From Siderastrea radians (Eukaryota; Cnidaria; Anthozoa; Scleractinia; Rhizangiidae), in the NCBI GenBank assembly GCA_964017195.1, contig OZ024888.1:17517201-17581200 (forward strand): a DNA stretch of 64,000 nucleotides, given 5' to 3'. The stretch's first letter is position 1. The number at the start of each line of letters is the position of its first letter. The position numbers and the translations under genes were made by a program. The notes beneath the pieces were generated by a model. That model searched no databases, had not been told where the DNA came from, and saw nothing but the letters and a program-made list of their open reading frames with translations. This document shows positions 1-13,400 of this stretch, in pieces.

Positions 1-979
1 GACTTATTCCAGCGACTCCGCCCTTCTACGATTCTTGCCCCCTCCACCCCGCCCACTGCCTGGACTTAAATCTTGTGTTAAATGGTTAAAGCAAACGGGA
101 AATCTGCTGTCCGAGAGCACGAATTGTTGTTTGCACGTTCAGCAAGGCCAAGGACTCTAGTTTTGTTTGCTTCAGGTGACGCAGCAGGTTTGCGAGGAAT
201 CTGTTAGGCATCGTGGCTATTGAGCTTCGATTAACCATTCACACTTTTATTAATTATTCTTTGCATGTTATTTGCATTTTGTTCTTGTTATAATTAGCTA
301 GTTGGTAGACAATGATGCAATTGACTTTTATTTACTTAAAATTTGTAAGATCAATGAGTAGGAATTGCTCCTGCTCTTAAAATTCTTCTTTCGTTCAAAC
401 GCCTTGTTTTCAAAGTTCACCAAGCTCCTTAAGCTGCCCCAACATGACTGTTAGTATTTTCTTTTTCATTTTTATGTCAACATTTACAGTACGTCTTCGT
501 GAACATTAAAATCTTGGATGATTTGCCGCTATTGTTTTTGCAGTGCTGCTTTTTTTTCTCTCTCTCTCTCTCTGTCTTTTTTTTTAATACACACTGTATT
601 GTGTGGTTTATTACACCCTGTAATTAACCACGGATGGTTAGTTACAGGGTGTTAAGTTTACATGTTACACTACGGAGATAACACAATCTATTACAAAGTG
701 CGGTACAAGAAATTATACCGTCAGTTAATGACATTAACTTGCCTGAAAAAAAGTGAAAAACAGAGAAAAAATGAGTCACTATAATTATGTTACATCAGTG
801 GACATTCTTATAGAGACTACAATGATTTTACGCACACACCAACACGGAAGGTAGAAGTATAGATATAAATATAGAGAATATAAATGTAACTTACTGTGCC
901 CTACGAAATATCAGATCATTAAATACCGCCTTGTAGACAGACGCATTTTAGAGGGTTTGCCTTAGCTGTTGTTAAATCG
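1..979. other. no gene seen; simple repeat and a short hairpin
   Basis: I see no coding signal here. There is a CT microsatellite near 557-582 followed by a T-run. A hairpin at about 612-653 has arms reading ACACCCTGTAA and its complement around a CGGAT loop, which could be a tiny foldback element. Confidence 0.5.
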
Positions 980-2267
980 AGACCACTTTTGTTGCAACGC
1001 TCTTCCGGTGTTATTCTCGAGGGCTATTTGTTTTTCGACATTCATCGAAATTATTACCTGTTGTATAAAGACCTCTAGTAACTTGGGGAGAGTGTATTTG
1101 AACTTGCAGGTGTAGATGTGATATCTCGCGATAAGGAGTAAATGGTGAATCAGCAGATCTGATATTTCATCATTAATGCCAAAACAAAGAGGCGAGGAAA
1201 GATGAAAGTCTTTCAGTCCGTCAAAAATTTGCGAAGGTGTCTTCCCAAATGTATATCTTCAATCCCAGAAGACATGATTGAGGGTTTCTGTAGTTTCTTC
1301 ACAAAATGAACAATTACCAACTTTTTTTAATCCTGTTTTAAACAAAAAATCATTAGTGGCAATCTTTCTGTGAAGAAACTTGAATTGAAAGACTCCGAGC
1401 TTTGTCTCCCTGGTGCATAGAAAGGGTGACCAATATATGGTTTTCCAATTAACTGCGGAGATTTCACTTTCTTCCCCCTGAGACAGCCATTTGTCCTCGC
1501 TCCTTTTTGGGAGGGAAGCTATATGAGCAGTTGATAAAGCTCATTAACAACGTTTGATGCAGATTGAACAACCCCAGCGGCACCTTATGGACATGAATGA
1601 TCCGGAGAACAGAATTTCTTAAAGTGTTTTACAGCAGAAACAACTTTATAATATTCGAGATAGTTAGTATTATAATTTGGAATTTCGCTGCAAACGCAAC
1701 ATAGTCTAATAATTTTTCTCATTGTCGAGGGAGTAGATCTCTGTTTCCACACCCGCACCCAGCAAAGATTTATAGGAAAAGGATTGTTTTCGATTCTAAT
1801 CAATGAGTTGTACCAAATGCGGGTGGTGGTGAACTCCAAGTTCTAAGTCTGTAGTTTAAATTAGTCCAATATTCTAGAATCTCCTTTGAGAATGGATCTG
1901 TGAGATTAAACCTTGAGGCGTCTTGCCATTTTAAGTTACTTTAGAACACTAGCTTACTTCCGTGTTTTTCTAGGTAGTAATCAAAAAAGAGCTTTCATTT
2001 ACCTTGGTTGTTATCATTTCAATAACTTTGTATCCATTGTAGTTTTAACGATTTATTGAAGCTATGAATATCGATCATTTTCAGACCTCCTTTATCATAG
2101 TCATTGACGATTTCGGTCCTTCTTATTTTGTCGCCTTTGTTGTCCCAGAGGAATTCATACAGTAAAGAGTTAATTTCTTTTAGAGTTCCTCGAGGCGTCG
2201 GGAGGGAACAGATTGTGAGAATTTTCTTTTTTCTTTCTATCGTCCAAATCGTTGTACATTCTGATCG
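980..2267 (-). pseudogene. decayed LINE (non-LTR retrotransposon) ORF2 3' end
   Basis: On the minus strand, several short open stretches in different frames match the C-terminal part of a LINE ORF2. At about 2019-2267 the reading LLYEFLWDNKGDKI, then YDKGGLKMIDI, is the usual region after the reverse transcriptase palm. At about 1265-1380, FLHRKIATNDFLFKTGLKKV followed by CSFCEETTETLNHVFWD is the zinc-binding tail (CxxC...H pattern) of LINE proteins. At 1045-1190 the tail reads ARYHIYTCKFKYTLPKLL. The pieces are separated by frameshifts and stops (for example TGA just after FWD), so the copy is dead. The upstream part is cut off at 2268, where a repeat array begins. The exact clade is not determined. 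Confidence 0.8.
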
Positions 2268-2835
2268 TACCCTTGCACCAAGAGCCTGGTAAAACCAGGG
2301 TTTTACCCTGGTCCAAGCCTGGTTAAAAAACCAGGGTACCCTGGTTCTTAAACCAGGCTTACCAGACTCAAACCCTATGTGCAAAAAAGTCTGGTAACCC
2401 TGGTTACCCTGGTTATTTAGAAAACCAGGGTTACCAGACGTACCAGGGTAACCAGGGTTTAACATGACTCTGAGAAGTCTGGGCTAACCTAGGTTACCCT
2501 GGTTACCCTGGTAAGTCTGGTGACCCTGGTTTTCTAAATTACCAGGGTTACCCGGGTTTAACCAGGCTCTTAAGGTCTGGGTTGACCAGGGTAACCCTGG
2601 TAAATCTGGTTAGCACATTTTACTGAAAACCAGGCTTACCAGACTCGGACCCTATGTGCAAAAAAGCCTGGTTAACCCCGGTTTCCCTGGTAAGCCCGGT
2701 AACCGTGGTTGTCTGAATAACCAGGGTTACCCAGGTACATTATTTTTGACTATAACATCTGGGTCAACCCCGGTAACCTTGGTTTTTCTAAGAAGCCTGG
2801 TGATGCTGGGAAATTTCAAGAAAGCATTGGAAACC
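2268..2835. repeat. CCTGGTTA-type degenerate palindromic array, copy 1
   Basis: The block is built from many imperfect copies of ACCAGGGTTACC, CCTGGTTACCCTGG and their complements. It begins sharply with TACCCTTGCACCAAGAGCCT. A longer unit shows as two copies of CCCTATGTGCAAAAAA at about 2374 and 2652, roughly 278 bp apart. The block interrupts the LINE relic. The same motif, inverted, ends a similar block at 14829. The repeat class is not recognised. Confidence 0.75.
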
Positions 2836-2917
2836 AGTAAACTGAGGTTTGTAGCCAATGTTCAAAAAGACTAAAAAGCACAGTATCCTTAACTATGGAT
2901 AACATGGATATAGTCCT

Positions 2918-3152
2918 GGGCCCAGTTGCATAAAGCAACTTGAGATTAAAAGGGTTTTTTTGCAACAATTCCCTTTGTTCTGGAGGATTTCTTCGTGTTC
3001 TCTTTGTGTTTCCTAAAGTACTCTACTCTATACTCACTAATCTGTCTTCGGCCGAGTTATCCATGATACTGTGCCAAAAAGTCCTCCAGAACAAAGGAAA
3101 TGGTTGCAGAAAATTCGCACTTAATCTTAAGTTGCTTTATGGAGCCGGGCCC
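2918..3152. mobile_element. foldback MITE, 235 bp
   Basis: The ends are inverted copies: GGGCCCAGTTGCATAAAGCA at the left and, in complement, GGGCCCGGCTCCATAAAGCA at the right. Inner parts are also inverted, with CCTTTGTTCTGGAGGA at 2972 and TCCTCCAGAACAAAGG at 3082. There is no coding capacity. The family is unknown. Confidence 0.7.
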
Positions 3153-3238
3153 TTGTGAACTAAACGCAAATACTAGGAGTTACACAGTACATGTATCATG
3201 AAAGGCCCAAATGTACATGTGCACACACAATTACTTAA

Positions 3239-4063
3239 AGAACCAGTGTCACCCAAAGTGCTTTACGTGCCGAGGTACATTTTTCATATATGAAAAATAC
3301 ACCATTTTCTTGATTGTCGTGAAGTCTGATTTGTATCTTCTTCCATCACTGCCGCTAGTGATCCGAAAGCACTAGTGTGAATTTTGACTTGACATTTAAG
3401 TGTCGCCGTATCGATTTCGTTGTATATTTCCGGATTCTGAGGTGTTTTCGCAGTGGGGAAGAAGATCTTTAAATTGGATGCCTCGTAGGGTTCAGGAAAG
3501 TTGAGGTGAAGACCGAGTCTTCCTTGTGTTCACTGTCCGTAAATATGTTTTATTTTTACAAAAAGCGTAAGTGGCTATTCTGGTTTTGCGTCCATCGACA
3601 TCAGTCGATGCGATCGATCGCGCAATCAATCGATCGGACTGTAATAGATCCATGTATATGCACTGAATGCAAACTCAGATCTTGAGTAGTTTTCTCCAGT
3701 GACGTCTAGCGACGAAGACGTCAACATTCTTACTACTTGTTTTTGTCTTATTATTCTTATATCGAGTGGAAGTGGCTACTCTGGTTTTACGTCCATCGAG
3801 ATCGATGATCAATCGATCGATCAATCAATCGGTTGTTATAAAAGCTCCATACACGTTGACTACAAAGTCAGATCTAGAGTTGTTTTCTCCGGTAACATTT
3901 AGCAAGGAAGATATTATGATTTTCAGGGGCTACTACTGTGAATATCAGCTTGCTGAAAGGCCAGTGCGGCAGGGTATAATTTGCGAAACGTCCGGCAAAT
4001 GCGCCAGCCAAACTTCAAAACAAAAGCACAACCACGCAAAGCAGTTTGAGTGACACTGGCTCT
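3239..4063. mobile_element. TTAA-flanked non-autonomous DNA transposon, 825 bp
   Basis: The element lies exactly between two TTAA tetranucleotides (3235-3238 and 4064-4067). Its ends are inverted: AGAACCAGTGTCACCCAAAG at the left and AGAGCCAGTGTCACTCAAAC as the complement of the right. TTAA duplication is typical of the piggyBac and Kolobok superfamilies. Inside is an imperfect tandem duplication of period about 201 bp (3569-3720 and 3770-3915), each unit with an ATCGATCGATCAATC-rich tract. The ORFs inside look like chance. Confidence 0.75.
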
Positions 4064-4067
4064 TTAA

Positions 4068-6138
4068 ACAATACCGCACCAGCATACTACCTAAAATCTT
4101 CAAGTACAAGGTATACATTGTAGGTTGTAATGAGAAATGATAAAATATAAAAAAAGAAATATTTGTCCAGGTTTATCCTGCATTCAAGACTACTATGTAC
4201 AGCAAACCCCAAGCCCAGTGTACATTAAATGTACATGTACACTGTATGGCGCTTTGTATTCTATGCCAGTCACTTTGTGGCCACATTCAGTTTACCTCAG
4301 AATGTCTATTTTTTAACAAATCTCCAATATCAGTTACAATATTTACAGTGTATCTGTGCATGTGAGGCAAAACCAAATGAAAAGAATCATTGAGTAACAG
4401 GGAGTATACACATTCACTGATTTTACATTTACGGTCTTATCTGTTTTGGCTGCCTTCATTTCACTTGCAGTTAACAATCTTCTGAGTTCAGTCCTCTTAT
4501 GGCCTTATACATGTAGACGTGGTCCTAGAAAAAAATATTGAGAAGAAATTTAAAAAAAGTTCTAGGCCTGTCATACACTCAACATTATTAGGTTGTAATG
4601 TTAATTTTCAATAACATAATTATATAAAGGTTCATGTAAATTTACGATAACATTATGAATACAGTTCAAGCAGTGAACAAAATTAGTAAAAGGTGTAAAT
4701 ATTAATTTAATGACTTTTAGTCAAGTATTGGGTTCCAAAGCTGTGGAGTGGCAAAATAAGAAAGATTTCTTAAAATAAACTGTCACTTTAGTGACATCGA
4801 CAAACATCGTAAGCATTACAGTGATAGTCCATTTCAAAACCTTAATAGCCCTGATCAGAATACAATTTTCTAGTACACCATAACAGAACACATCCTGTTT
4901 GCATGTATTGTACTCAGTGAATCCACGATGATCCGGTTTTCACATGTTCATGTACGAGGTTCCAACAAATCTCCAAAATTGATGTGCCTATTGACTGAGT
5001 GAGAGGACTAGACAGGAAAATATTCGGCTTAAGGTCACGGTGTACAGACTGAGCACAGCGAGGTCTGTGTGCCACGACCGGCTTGTCCTAACTCTGTCAA
5101 TACACATTTACCATAACACCAATTTCATGCTACATGTAAATACATGACTGTATTTTTGGAAAATTTCAAAACTATGCTTAAAAATACTCAAAGCATGTTA
5201 AAGTGCACGCGTGTTGAATGAACCAAGACTGGACGGCTTTTTCCAGACTGGCTTGCATCAACCCACCTGGCCCTACACACATCAACTCGGAATACATCTG
5301 TACCGTATATAATACACTAAGAGAGAACTGTTGTCCACCCATCATGGAAAAACGGCTTAGTTACAAAAAGCCAAAACCACACCACTTCTATACTTTCCTG
5401 GCAGGGATGTGCAACACTGTGCCATGGCTGTTGATGTGTCACTACTTTCAACTACTTATGCAAATTGATGTCAGTTTTCAAGATATCATGTTGTTGAGTG
5501 GTGAATTGTTCAGCTAGTTTTTTTTTATAATATTGTGTTGGCGGGGATGTACGGTGGTATAAGAAGTTGAGGTCTCAAGTGACTGAAAAATGAAAATGGT
5601 GGACATGAAATTCAAAGCCCAGATGCAAGGAAATACAATGTATGCTACTATTGTAGTTTTAACCCTGTTATCCCAAGCAGTTAGCCTCTAGTGGTCTAAC
5701 GTGGTTGTAAGTGGGTGTAGATGTTATGTAGTGAAATGAAATGAGACCCCGAGAGAAGCTGAACCTGAGGTGTTCCCTATACCATCCCAGAGTTCCAACC
5801 ACTACATGTACAGTAACCTACATTGTACAGAATGTAGATTACATAGGAGTCTAGACGTGAGCTACAGGTGTACAGCTGTATTGTAGGGCATTACTTACAG
5901 TACAAGGTCACCATACAGTCAGATGCCTTTAACACTGCCCTTTCTAGCACAATGCATGACATGATACAGTATGAACCTAGTAAGATGACCTACTTCACTA
6001 ACAGTTTTCTTGTAGATTAGTACAATCATGTAGCTGGAGTGCAGAAGGTCATGGGTATGACTTCAGTTAGGGATTTAAGTTGGTGTCCTAATCCCACAAT
6101 TGCTTCATGTTGAGCACATGTATCATCATTCTTTTGGT
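4068..6138. other. no gene seen; AT-rich, TACATGTA-rich
   Basis: No ORF here resembles a known domain. The 99-codon ORF at 5218-5517 has no motif or repeat support. The octamer TACATGTA recurs. Confidence 0.5.
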
Positions 6139-6950
6139 TAATAGCGGAGCCAGCGCGCTAGCGCGTCAGCGGAGCTCCATTGCTAAGGAAATTTGGTAAC
6201 CTGTCAAGCCAAAAAATTTTGGTAGTGACGTAATAGTCACATGACCGTCCGTCCATACATCCGTACGGCCGTCCGTCCGCACCACAGGGCTACCAATACA
6301 CTTCATACACTGGATATAACCCTGTACTGAATCCCGTGTGTTTTTGGCGCGAAATCGCATGTTGACCCGCGTTGTAGCAAAACAAGCAAAGACAGCAAAA
6401 GTCAAAAACAAATTTGTTAATGTAAAAAAAAGTTCAAGGAACACTCAGTTGTCTTTTTGATGGAAGGGGAAAAGTTCAATTTAGGCGAAAGAAATTAGGC
6501 GATAAAGTTCAGGCAAAAAGTTCAAATTTGCCTCATCGGTTCTGTTCAAACTCGGTCGGCACACCGCTTGAGTTCGCAGCTTTTCGCAGCGGTTTCGATG
6601 CCAAATATAGCAGAGCTAGCGCTTTTTGTTTTTTTTCTGTCCACAACCATGGTTTTTAGGGCATTTCGAACACATTTTGCAGGAAAAACACCAGTATTTT
6701 CACACTGATAGGCAGCTTTTCACGAAGAAAGAAATAAGTATTAAAATTAACTCCAAATATATCGTTGAACGCCCATGGCCTAGTGGACTAGTCACCGGCA
6801 TCTTACGCATCTTTCTTTGTTTTTTTTTTTATTTAACGACTTGAATGAGAGTATTTTCACAAATTAATAACTGCCAGCAAAAACAAAACAAAAAAACAAA
6901 ACAAAACAAAAAGGGGGCTCCGCTTTTATGCTTGGCTAAATCTATATATT
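6139..6950. mobile_element. DNA-transposon relic with AGCGGAGC ends
   Basis: The left end reads TTAATAGCGGAGCC and the right end, in complement, reads GCATAAAAGCGGAGCCC. A related copy in the same orientation lies at 60762-61135; both share a TTGGTAACCT motif near the left end and a later TCARTTGTCTTTTT motif. No transposase is visible. It contains a short GCGCGCTAGCGCG palindrome and CCGTCCGT repeats. Confidence 0.6.
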
Positions 6951-9900
6951 AAATAACCAATCTTAGTAATTATTTACAACATCAGTAATTATTTTACAAT
7001 ATTAATAACCATGGCTCTATATCAGCAGGGCTTTTGTTTCAGTGTACTGATCGGGATTGTGGTTTGTACACAATAATCTAGTATCCATGTCTTAAAAATT
7101 CAAGCATTCAATGATCACCAAGGAGATAATGTCTTCATATGACATGAATCCATATGCTGTCAAAATCTTTAAAAGGAATGCCTGCAACCAATGCCCAATA
7201 CACTGTACATGTACACGTCCTTTGTTTAAAGAAAACAGATCTACATGTAAGCAACACAAATTTGAAGTGTAACATGAGGATTCTAATGTATACAGCTAAA
7301 ACGTTGTCTGATTTTACAGCCTTGAGCTTACACGAGGAGACCGAAAGGTAGTATGGGTAGCTGAAAATGATTTGTGATTCGGCTGTAATTTCGCAGTTGT
7401 CGCTACCATAGGAGGGGTGAAAGTACGATAAACACTTGCCTGTATGATTTAATTTGTGTAGGGGTGAGCCACAGCTAAGCTTGGTAAATTTATTAATAGA
7501 TTACCCATAGCACCTTGTGGTCTCATTGCGTAGGTTTTCCGACAACGTTAATTGTAGCTGTATGTTTGAGTAACTTACCTGACCATGTGTGATGCATTCC
7601 TTTGCTATGTACAACATGCATCAAGAAACTGTTTTGCTGTAGAACTTGGAGTCATACTGATACAATGTGTACAAATGTAGAAACCTGATGAAAAATTTTG
7701 AGAGTAAAATTAATAAATGGATCATAAAAAATAAACTTACTACTCACATACATGTACATGAAGCTACATCTATAAAGGTGAATGTAAATCATCAGATCCC
7801 AGGAGATTGTTGAAGGAGCAGTGTACATGTAGATGTATGAGGTTCAGGTTTGAACTGAAATTTAACTTCTATATAGGATGCAACTAAACAGCACCAGTCA
7901 TCTACACTGTAGCCCAGTTGATTGTGTTATTGACCTTTCAAATACATCTACAGTACATGTGTAAGTTAATATTTGGTTCTTGGGCAAAAGTGCAAAAAAC
8001 TCACTGGAGACAGTTTGACACACTGAACACCATCCCCTTAAAGCCAAATAATTTTTTCCTTCAGCTCTTGCTTTAGGTCAGTAAGCACATAATTTTTTGA
8101 ATTAGGAAATAAGCCAAAAATTGAAAAGTTGCCATTTTGAAGGCTGTTTTCCTATAACATGATTGAGCAGTTTTGATGATTTTCAAAAAAACCTAACATT
8201 CATGAGACACTCAAATGCCCTCCTGGATTTATAAAGTTCTTTCATCTACATGTAGACTACTCCGAACAAGTAGGTACATTGTTTTCATAATGTTTCTGCA
8301 CACTACAGGTGTAATTAGTATATCACATGCCATTCACCTCTGGACACAACAGTGGTCACCTCCACAGTTTTTTTGTCCATATCTGATAACAAGTTACCTG
8401 TACCAGTCTGTGGGGCTGGATATTAACTTGTATGGCATAATAATTATTATACTGAGAGAACCATTATTCACCATAATGTCTGTGACATTTAACATTTATT
8501 CCATGAGCATGTATGTACTGGGTATAGAGGTGGTAAGTAACCAACAAGATGCATAGCACAAAGTTGATAAAAATCACCTCATATCCTAAATGAGCACAAC
8601 AGAATTACATGTAATAACATTCCTTTATTAAATCTCAACTTTAGTTATCTTTTCTGAATTATGGGTGGCTGTATTTTGGACAAGCTTCTAGCTTTTACTT
8701 GGATGATATGCTATTTTGAATGCCATGGTACTTGGCATGCAGTTTCCATGCATGCAGCGAAATCAAATTTAAGGTGCCAGTGCATGAAGGGACATGTTGA
8801 AATTTGTGTTGCATTAGCTCAAAAAGCACCATCCACACACCAAAGGGTGTCACATGTTGTTGCAAAAATGTAAGCACCTTTCGATTTCCTCTCTGCTAAT
8901 GTTCCTGCTACAGTACATGCCTTTAGCATAACAATTGCAGTGTCGCACTGCTGTGTGTCTCTGTGACATGTCCCTGCAACATGTCCCCTCATACCCTGGC
9001 ATCTACCGTATACAAAAGGAAGGAATTCAATGCCTGAAATTGAGAATTTAGTGTATTACTACTGCGTGTATAGGGTCTCCACTGTGAGTCTGTCATGGAT
9101 AAATTACTGTTTAGTATTTAGGCATACATTGGACATTAGGTTGGGATAAAAGTTCATAAATCTGGTGACCATTTTAGAACTGTTGATTGCAATGAAAAAC
9201 TCCCATATGCAAACTCCCTTGAAAAGAGGACTTTGAGAAATGCACACATTTCCACCTTATGCCACTAGAATAAAAATGCTATGGTGTCTTAGTCCTGGAG
9301 TCGTTACTATTCAAATAATATCGAATCTGATCATGTTAGTACACATCACTATCTCTGCTTAAAAAAAATCAAGAAATCTCATAAACCGTGAAAGAACTCA
9401 CTAATTGGCAAATTATGCATGTTTCATTTCATGTTTTCTCCGCTTTGACAAGTGATTAAAGAAAAATTTAGGCTTTCATTGTATTCAAGTTTATGTGTAC
9501 ACGTATTTGAGTGAAACGCATTTCAACTGAACTGTTGGTTAGCGCGTAGGCATTATGAAATCACCTACAACTAATCACCAATGATACATGTAGATGCATG
9601 GAGATACACGTACGTGCTTACATGTGAATTGCCTACTCCTCAAATTATTCGGATTGGTCGGTAAACCTTTGTTTTACTATGCCGGGCTTATCACACTTTG
9701 ATGTGAAAAGTGTAAGTCACAGAATGCCACATGTGTGAACAATGGCTTTCGTTGTTACTTGATACCACTGTCCCACTTGGGGTCAATTTCACAAAGGCCG
9801 TTTTTGATTATGATTTGCAACGTGCAAATTTGCACAGTGTACGCTTCAAAGAAAGGAACTTTAAGCCTTCCATTGAAAACTAAATGTACATGAAATGTTA

Positions 9901-10180
9901 GTCATACCAGCTACGTATTATGAGGAATTAGGTTACATGTACTCACCGGCCTTGAAATCGATCGATCAGTCCGTTGGTAATTCAGTCCGTTTATACTTGA
10001 ATCGAGCAATCATCAACCATCTTTACAATCATCTTCCAACAGAGCACGTTCTGAGTTGAGCCTTGCTAATCGTAAGCGAAAATAATCTAAAGAATAGCGA
10101 AATAAACCACTTTCACGTACGATAACCAGCTCTATTCGACACAAACCCATTTTATTTGAAACTCACCGCCGGTTACCCAG
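6951..10180. other. no gene seen; AT-rich, TACATGTA-rich
   Basis: A 113-codon ORF at 8215-8556 and others are open by chance; none shows a domain, signal or splice context that I trust. TACATGTA is frequent. Confidence 0.5.
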
Positions 10181-10405
10181 CTATGCGACCGGGCCGCTTT
10201 CAAGGGGTCATGTGATTTACAACCGCACGCTCGAGAATTGCAGGCGCAAGTAACCGGTGAATGTGTGTTTGTGTCTGTGATCTGTGTGTGTTGGATTTCT
10301 CCGTGTTTGTGTGCGCCAGAAAGTGAAACGTGGATAGTTTTTTACTCCAGTGGTTGAAGAGTTGTGGGATTCGATGCAGAGCTGCCCTCCCTTACACAAA
10401 GGTAC
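10180..10405 (+). promoter_or_regulatory. possible untranslated first exon or promoter island
   Basis: This short stretch is richer in CG dinucleotides than its surroundings. On + it ends in CACAAAG followed by GTACAGTA at about 10396-10401, a plausible splice donor. About 1.5 kb on, a pyrimidine tract ending TTTTTTTTCCAG (near 11884) could be an acceptor, leading to a 36-codon open stretch that stops at 11996. I recognise no protein here. It could equally be noncoding RNA or chance. Confidence 0.2.
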
Positions 10406-13400
10406 AGTATTAATCTTAAATTTCTTGAATAGATTCTACCTCCTCTTTGGCGGCCATTTTGGTTCGTTCGGTTCGGCTGAGGTCAGAAAAGTACATGTAA
10501 GTTACTCGGCCGAGTTTGGCGACCAGACATAAATGTGCAGTGAAAAAAGTGAGCTTCATTTGCAACATATTCGAATTTTACCTAATAAGTTGGATTTTTG
10601 CAAGAATATAGAATAATAATTCTTAGATATTGACTTTTCTTGCAAGTAAATAGGTCGAATAAATTTCAATGACTGTGTTATAGTCAAGCAGCACTCTCGT
10701 TCTGCAGCCAATTGGAACGATCTTTACAACAGCTTGATATACAATGTCGCCTCAGGACAAACGTTCGTTACTCAAACTCAGTCAAAAAGTTGGACTTGGT
10801 GAGCAAATATAGACAGGCTAAATTAGAATCTATCTGGCAAGCCATTTGCATGTCACTGAATAAGAATGGTCTCTTTTGTTCATAAAACATTAATACACAA
10901 GTAAATAACTGGCTGGATATTCTAAAATTTCTCAATCAACATTACCTTCTGTAAAATCAAAGTGAACCAGTTTTGGTGTGAATTTTTATCAACTTACCGA
11001 TATTGTGTTTTTGCATTCCTTCTACCATGAATCACTGGGAATTATTAATTTAGGATAACCTTTATTGACATGTCACTTTTTGGTCATATAAGAAATAATG
11101 TACATGTGTCAACTTCAGATTTTACTTCCAATTCAATTTCTGGTGGTCTGCAATAGCAGTACTGTCAAGTTCTATTAGTTGGAACTGTTATTTAAACATA
11201 CTTTAGCGTGCATGGTTGCTGAAGGAAAGTATTTATGTGGGGCCTCTTCACATGGATTTCCTGTCTGGATGAATAACCCTACTTTATTTATGTTTTATTT
11301 ATTTATTTATTTTGTTATTTGCTAAATACTGTATACAAGATGGTCACCCACCCACTCTTTCAGTTTTGTAACTAAATGGTGGCTACATGTATACATAAAG
11401 GACAAGACAAGCATTTTAACCTTTTTTGGGTGAGAAATCTAATAAACTAGCCAGTCCACCCAGTCTTTCATGTAGAGCTGACCCTTCAAAGACCTTTGTA
11501 AGTCACTGAGTAGGTGTTTCTAGTTACAGTTCACCAATCAACTTCTGTTATGTTACAGTACTTTTTTGCCTCAAATTTTGTCAGTGGCTGAGAATATATA
11601 CTATACACATGTACATGTATATATGGGTCCATTCAGTGACTATTTGGCTTGTTAAGCATACAATAGTATTTTTCACTGTTTAAAAAATACACCATTTATT
11701 AGGGGTTGCATGTACGTACATGTAATTGTATAAGAGCACGCAAAAGGTGTGCCTGTAGATGCCATACCAAAGGCACTAGCTACTCCTATTCGTCTGAGAG
11801 GAACTGTACAATATGGTTGCAGTTTTTTGGTTATTTCCCTTGGTATTTTATTTATGTTTATTTGACTTTGTATTTTTTTTTCCAGGTGCATTTGTTAAAA
11901 ACTGAAAACAGCATTTCCAAGTCTAACAGGGAATCCTGGGCAACAAAGCAGATAAGAAATACCACAACATTTGCAGTTCAGGGCCTATTTAGATAGTCTG
12001 AGTTTTACTTATGCTGCTGGTCTGGCATATCATTGGAAATATTGTAACGAGTTCACTTCATTTATCATTGCCTCTGGCTATGATTGTCGTAAGGTTTTAA
12101 CACATTTCAAAATCCTGCAGCATTTTTTATGCCATGCACGACAGGCATGAGAAAGTTTTAGCTTTTATTTGCATGGAACAACTTGCATTGTAGGCTGTTC
12201 ATTAGCATGTCGCATACAACATAGTCTAAATTGGCCCTTTATATGTACAGTGTAGTTTTGTTACTTTTTCAATTAGACCTGAAACTGAACAGAACAGAAC
12301 AGAGGTATTAGTTTAAACATGGAGCAATCCTGTAGGGTGAGACACTTTTGCTTGGATCACTTGTTACATGTACATAAGCCACATTAGCAGTTCAGACATA
12401 TTTGTAAGATTTTTACATGATGAAACTCAGATCGAAATGATAAGTTTAAAATGTTCGTTTAGCCATGGACTTTTGCCACAAAAAGTTATAAATGAGGAAA
12501 AGCATCAAGAGGCAAAAAAACCAGGCTCAAAAGAAAACTGGGGCTATGAAGGAAAGAATGTAATAATTAAAAATTAAGTCCAGCTAGCATGATGAAGGTG
12601 GCAACCAGCATAATGAGACGTCAAAATAAACCAAATTGAAATCAACATGTACACACAATGTACGTCGTTCTCTTTCCAGATTTTTTTGTGGAAACAGCTT
12701 TCTATCTTGCGTGTAATGGTTAATACATTTATTGAATGAGATCAAGTAACTGAAACTACAGCCCACCGAAGTTATACCTTCACAGATTCCTTTCATTTTT
12801 GCATTGTAGGTGAAGTGTCAAAAATGAATAGGTATGAGAAAAATCATTTTTTTGTCTAACGCTTCAGTTTATTACATGGTGATGTAAGATACTGTATCAA
12901 CCAGTGGCAAATTGACTGTTTTACATAACTTGATAATTTTTCATATCTTTTGGCAAAAAAAAAACTAAGCACAAAAAATACTTATGTAAGTTACTTACTT
13001 ATGTAAGTTAAGTTACATTGTAATGTACATAAGAGATTTTTGGGGGCATATCTTTTTAATATGTTTTTGACAAATGCTATCAAAATTAGATTGAAATATA
13101 GTCTGTAATATGTACTTGTAATATCAAAGTACATACATGGTAATCACTACGCAAGAGCTTGCTTTGCAGTTGTGCGTGAGTGGCAATTGTGCATGTGTTT
13201 TTAAATTCTAAGTGAGCAGCTCCTAAACCAATTTGATGAAATTCAGCCAAATTTGTAATATTATAGTTTTCCAGCAATACCATGTCCGCAAATTTGAATT
13301 TTCCTTCTATTTGAAAGGTTTAGCTTTTTTCCAGAGGTACATGTAGTGCCTTTTATCTCTCAGCCTTACATTGTAAATTTTTATTTTTATTTGAAAGTTT

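Noticed and set aside
2019..2465. 148-codon minus ORF
   Set aside because: A chimera: its first third is the CCTGGTTA array read as GNPGF-like repeats, and only the last part is LINE relic. Not a gene.
8215..8556. 113-codon ORF on + in the gene-less left part
   Set aside because: No domain, signal peptide or cysteine pattern, and no splice context; the hydrophobic runs follow from the T-rich composition.
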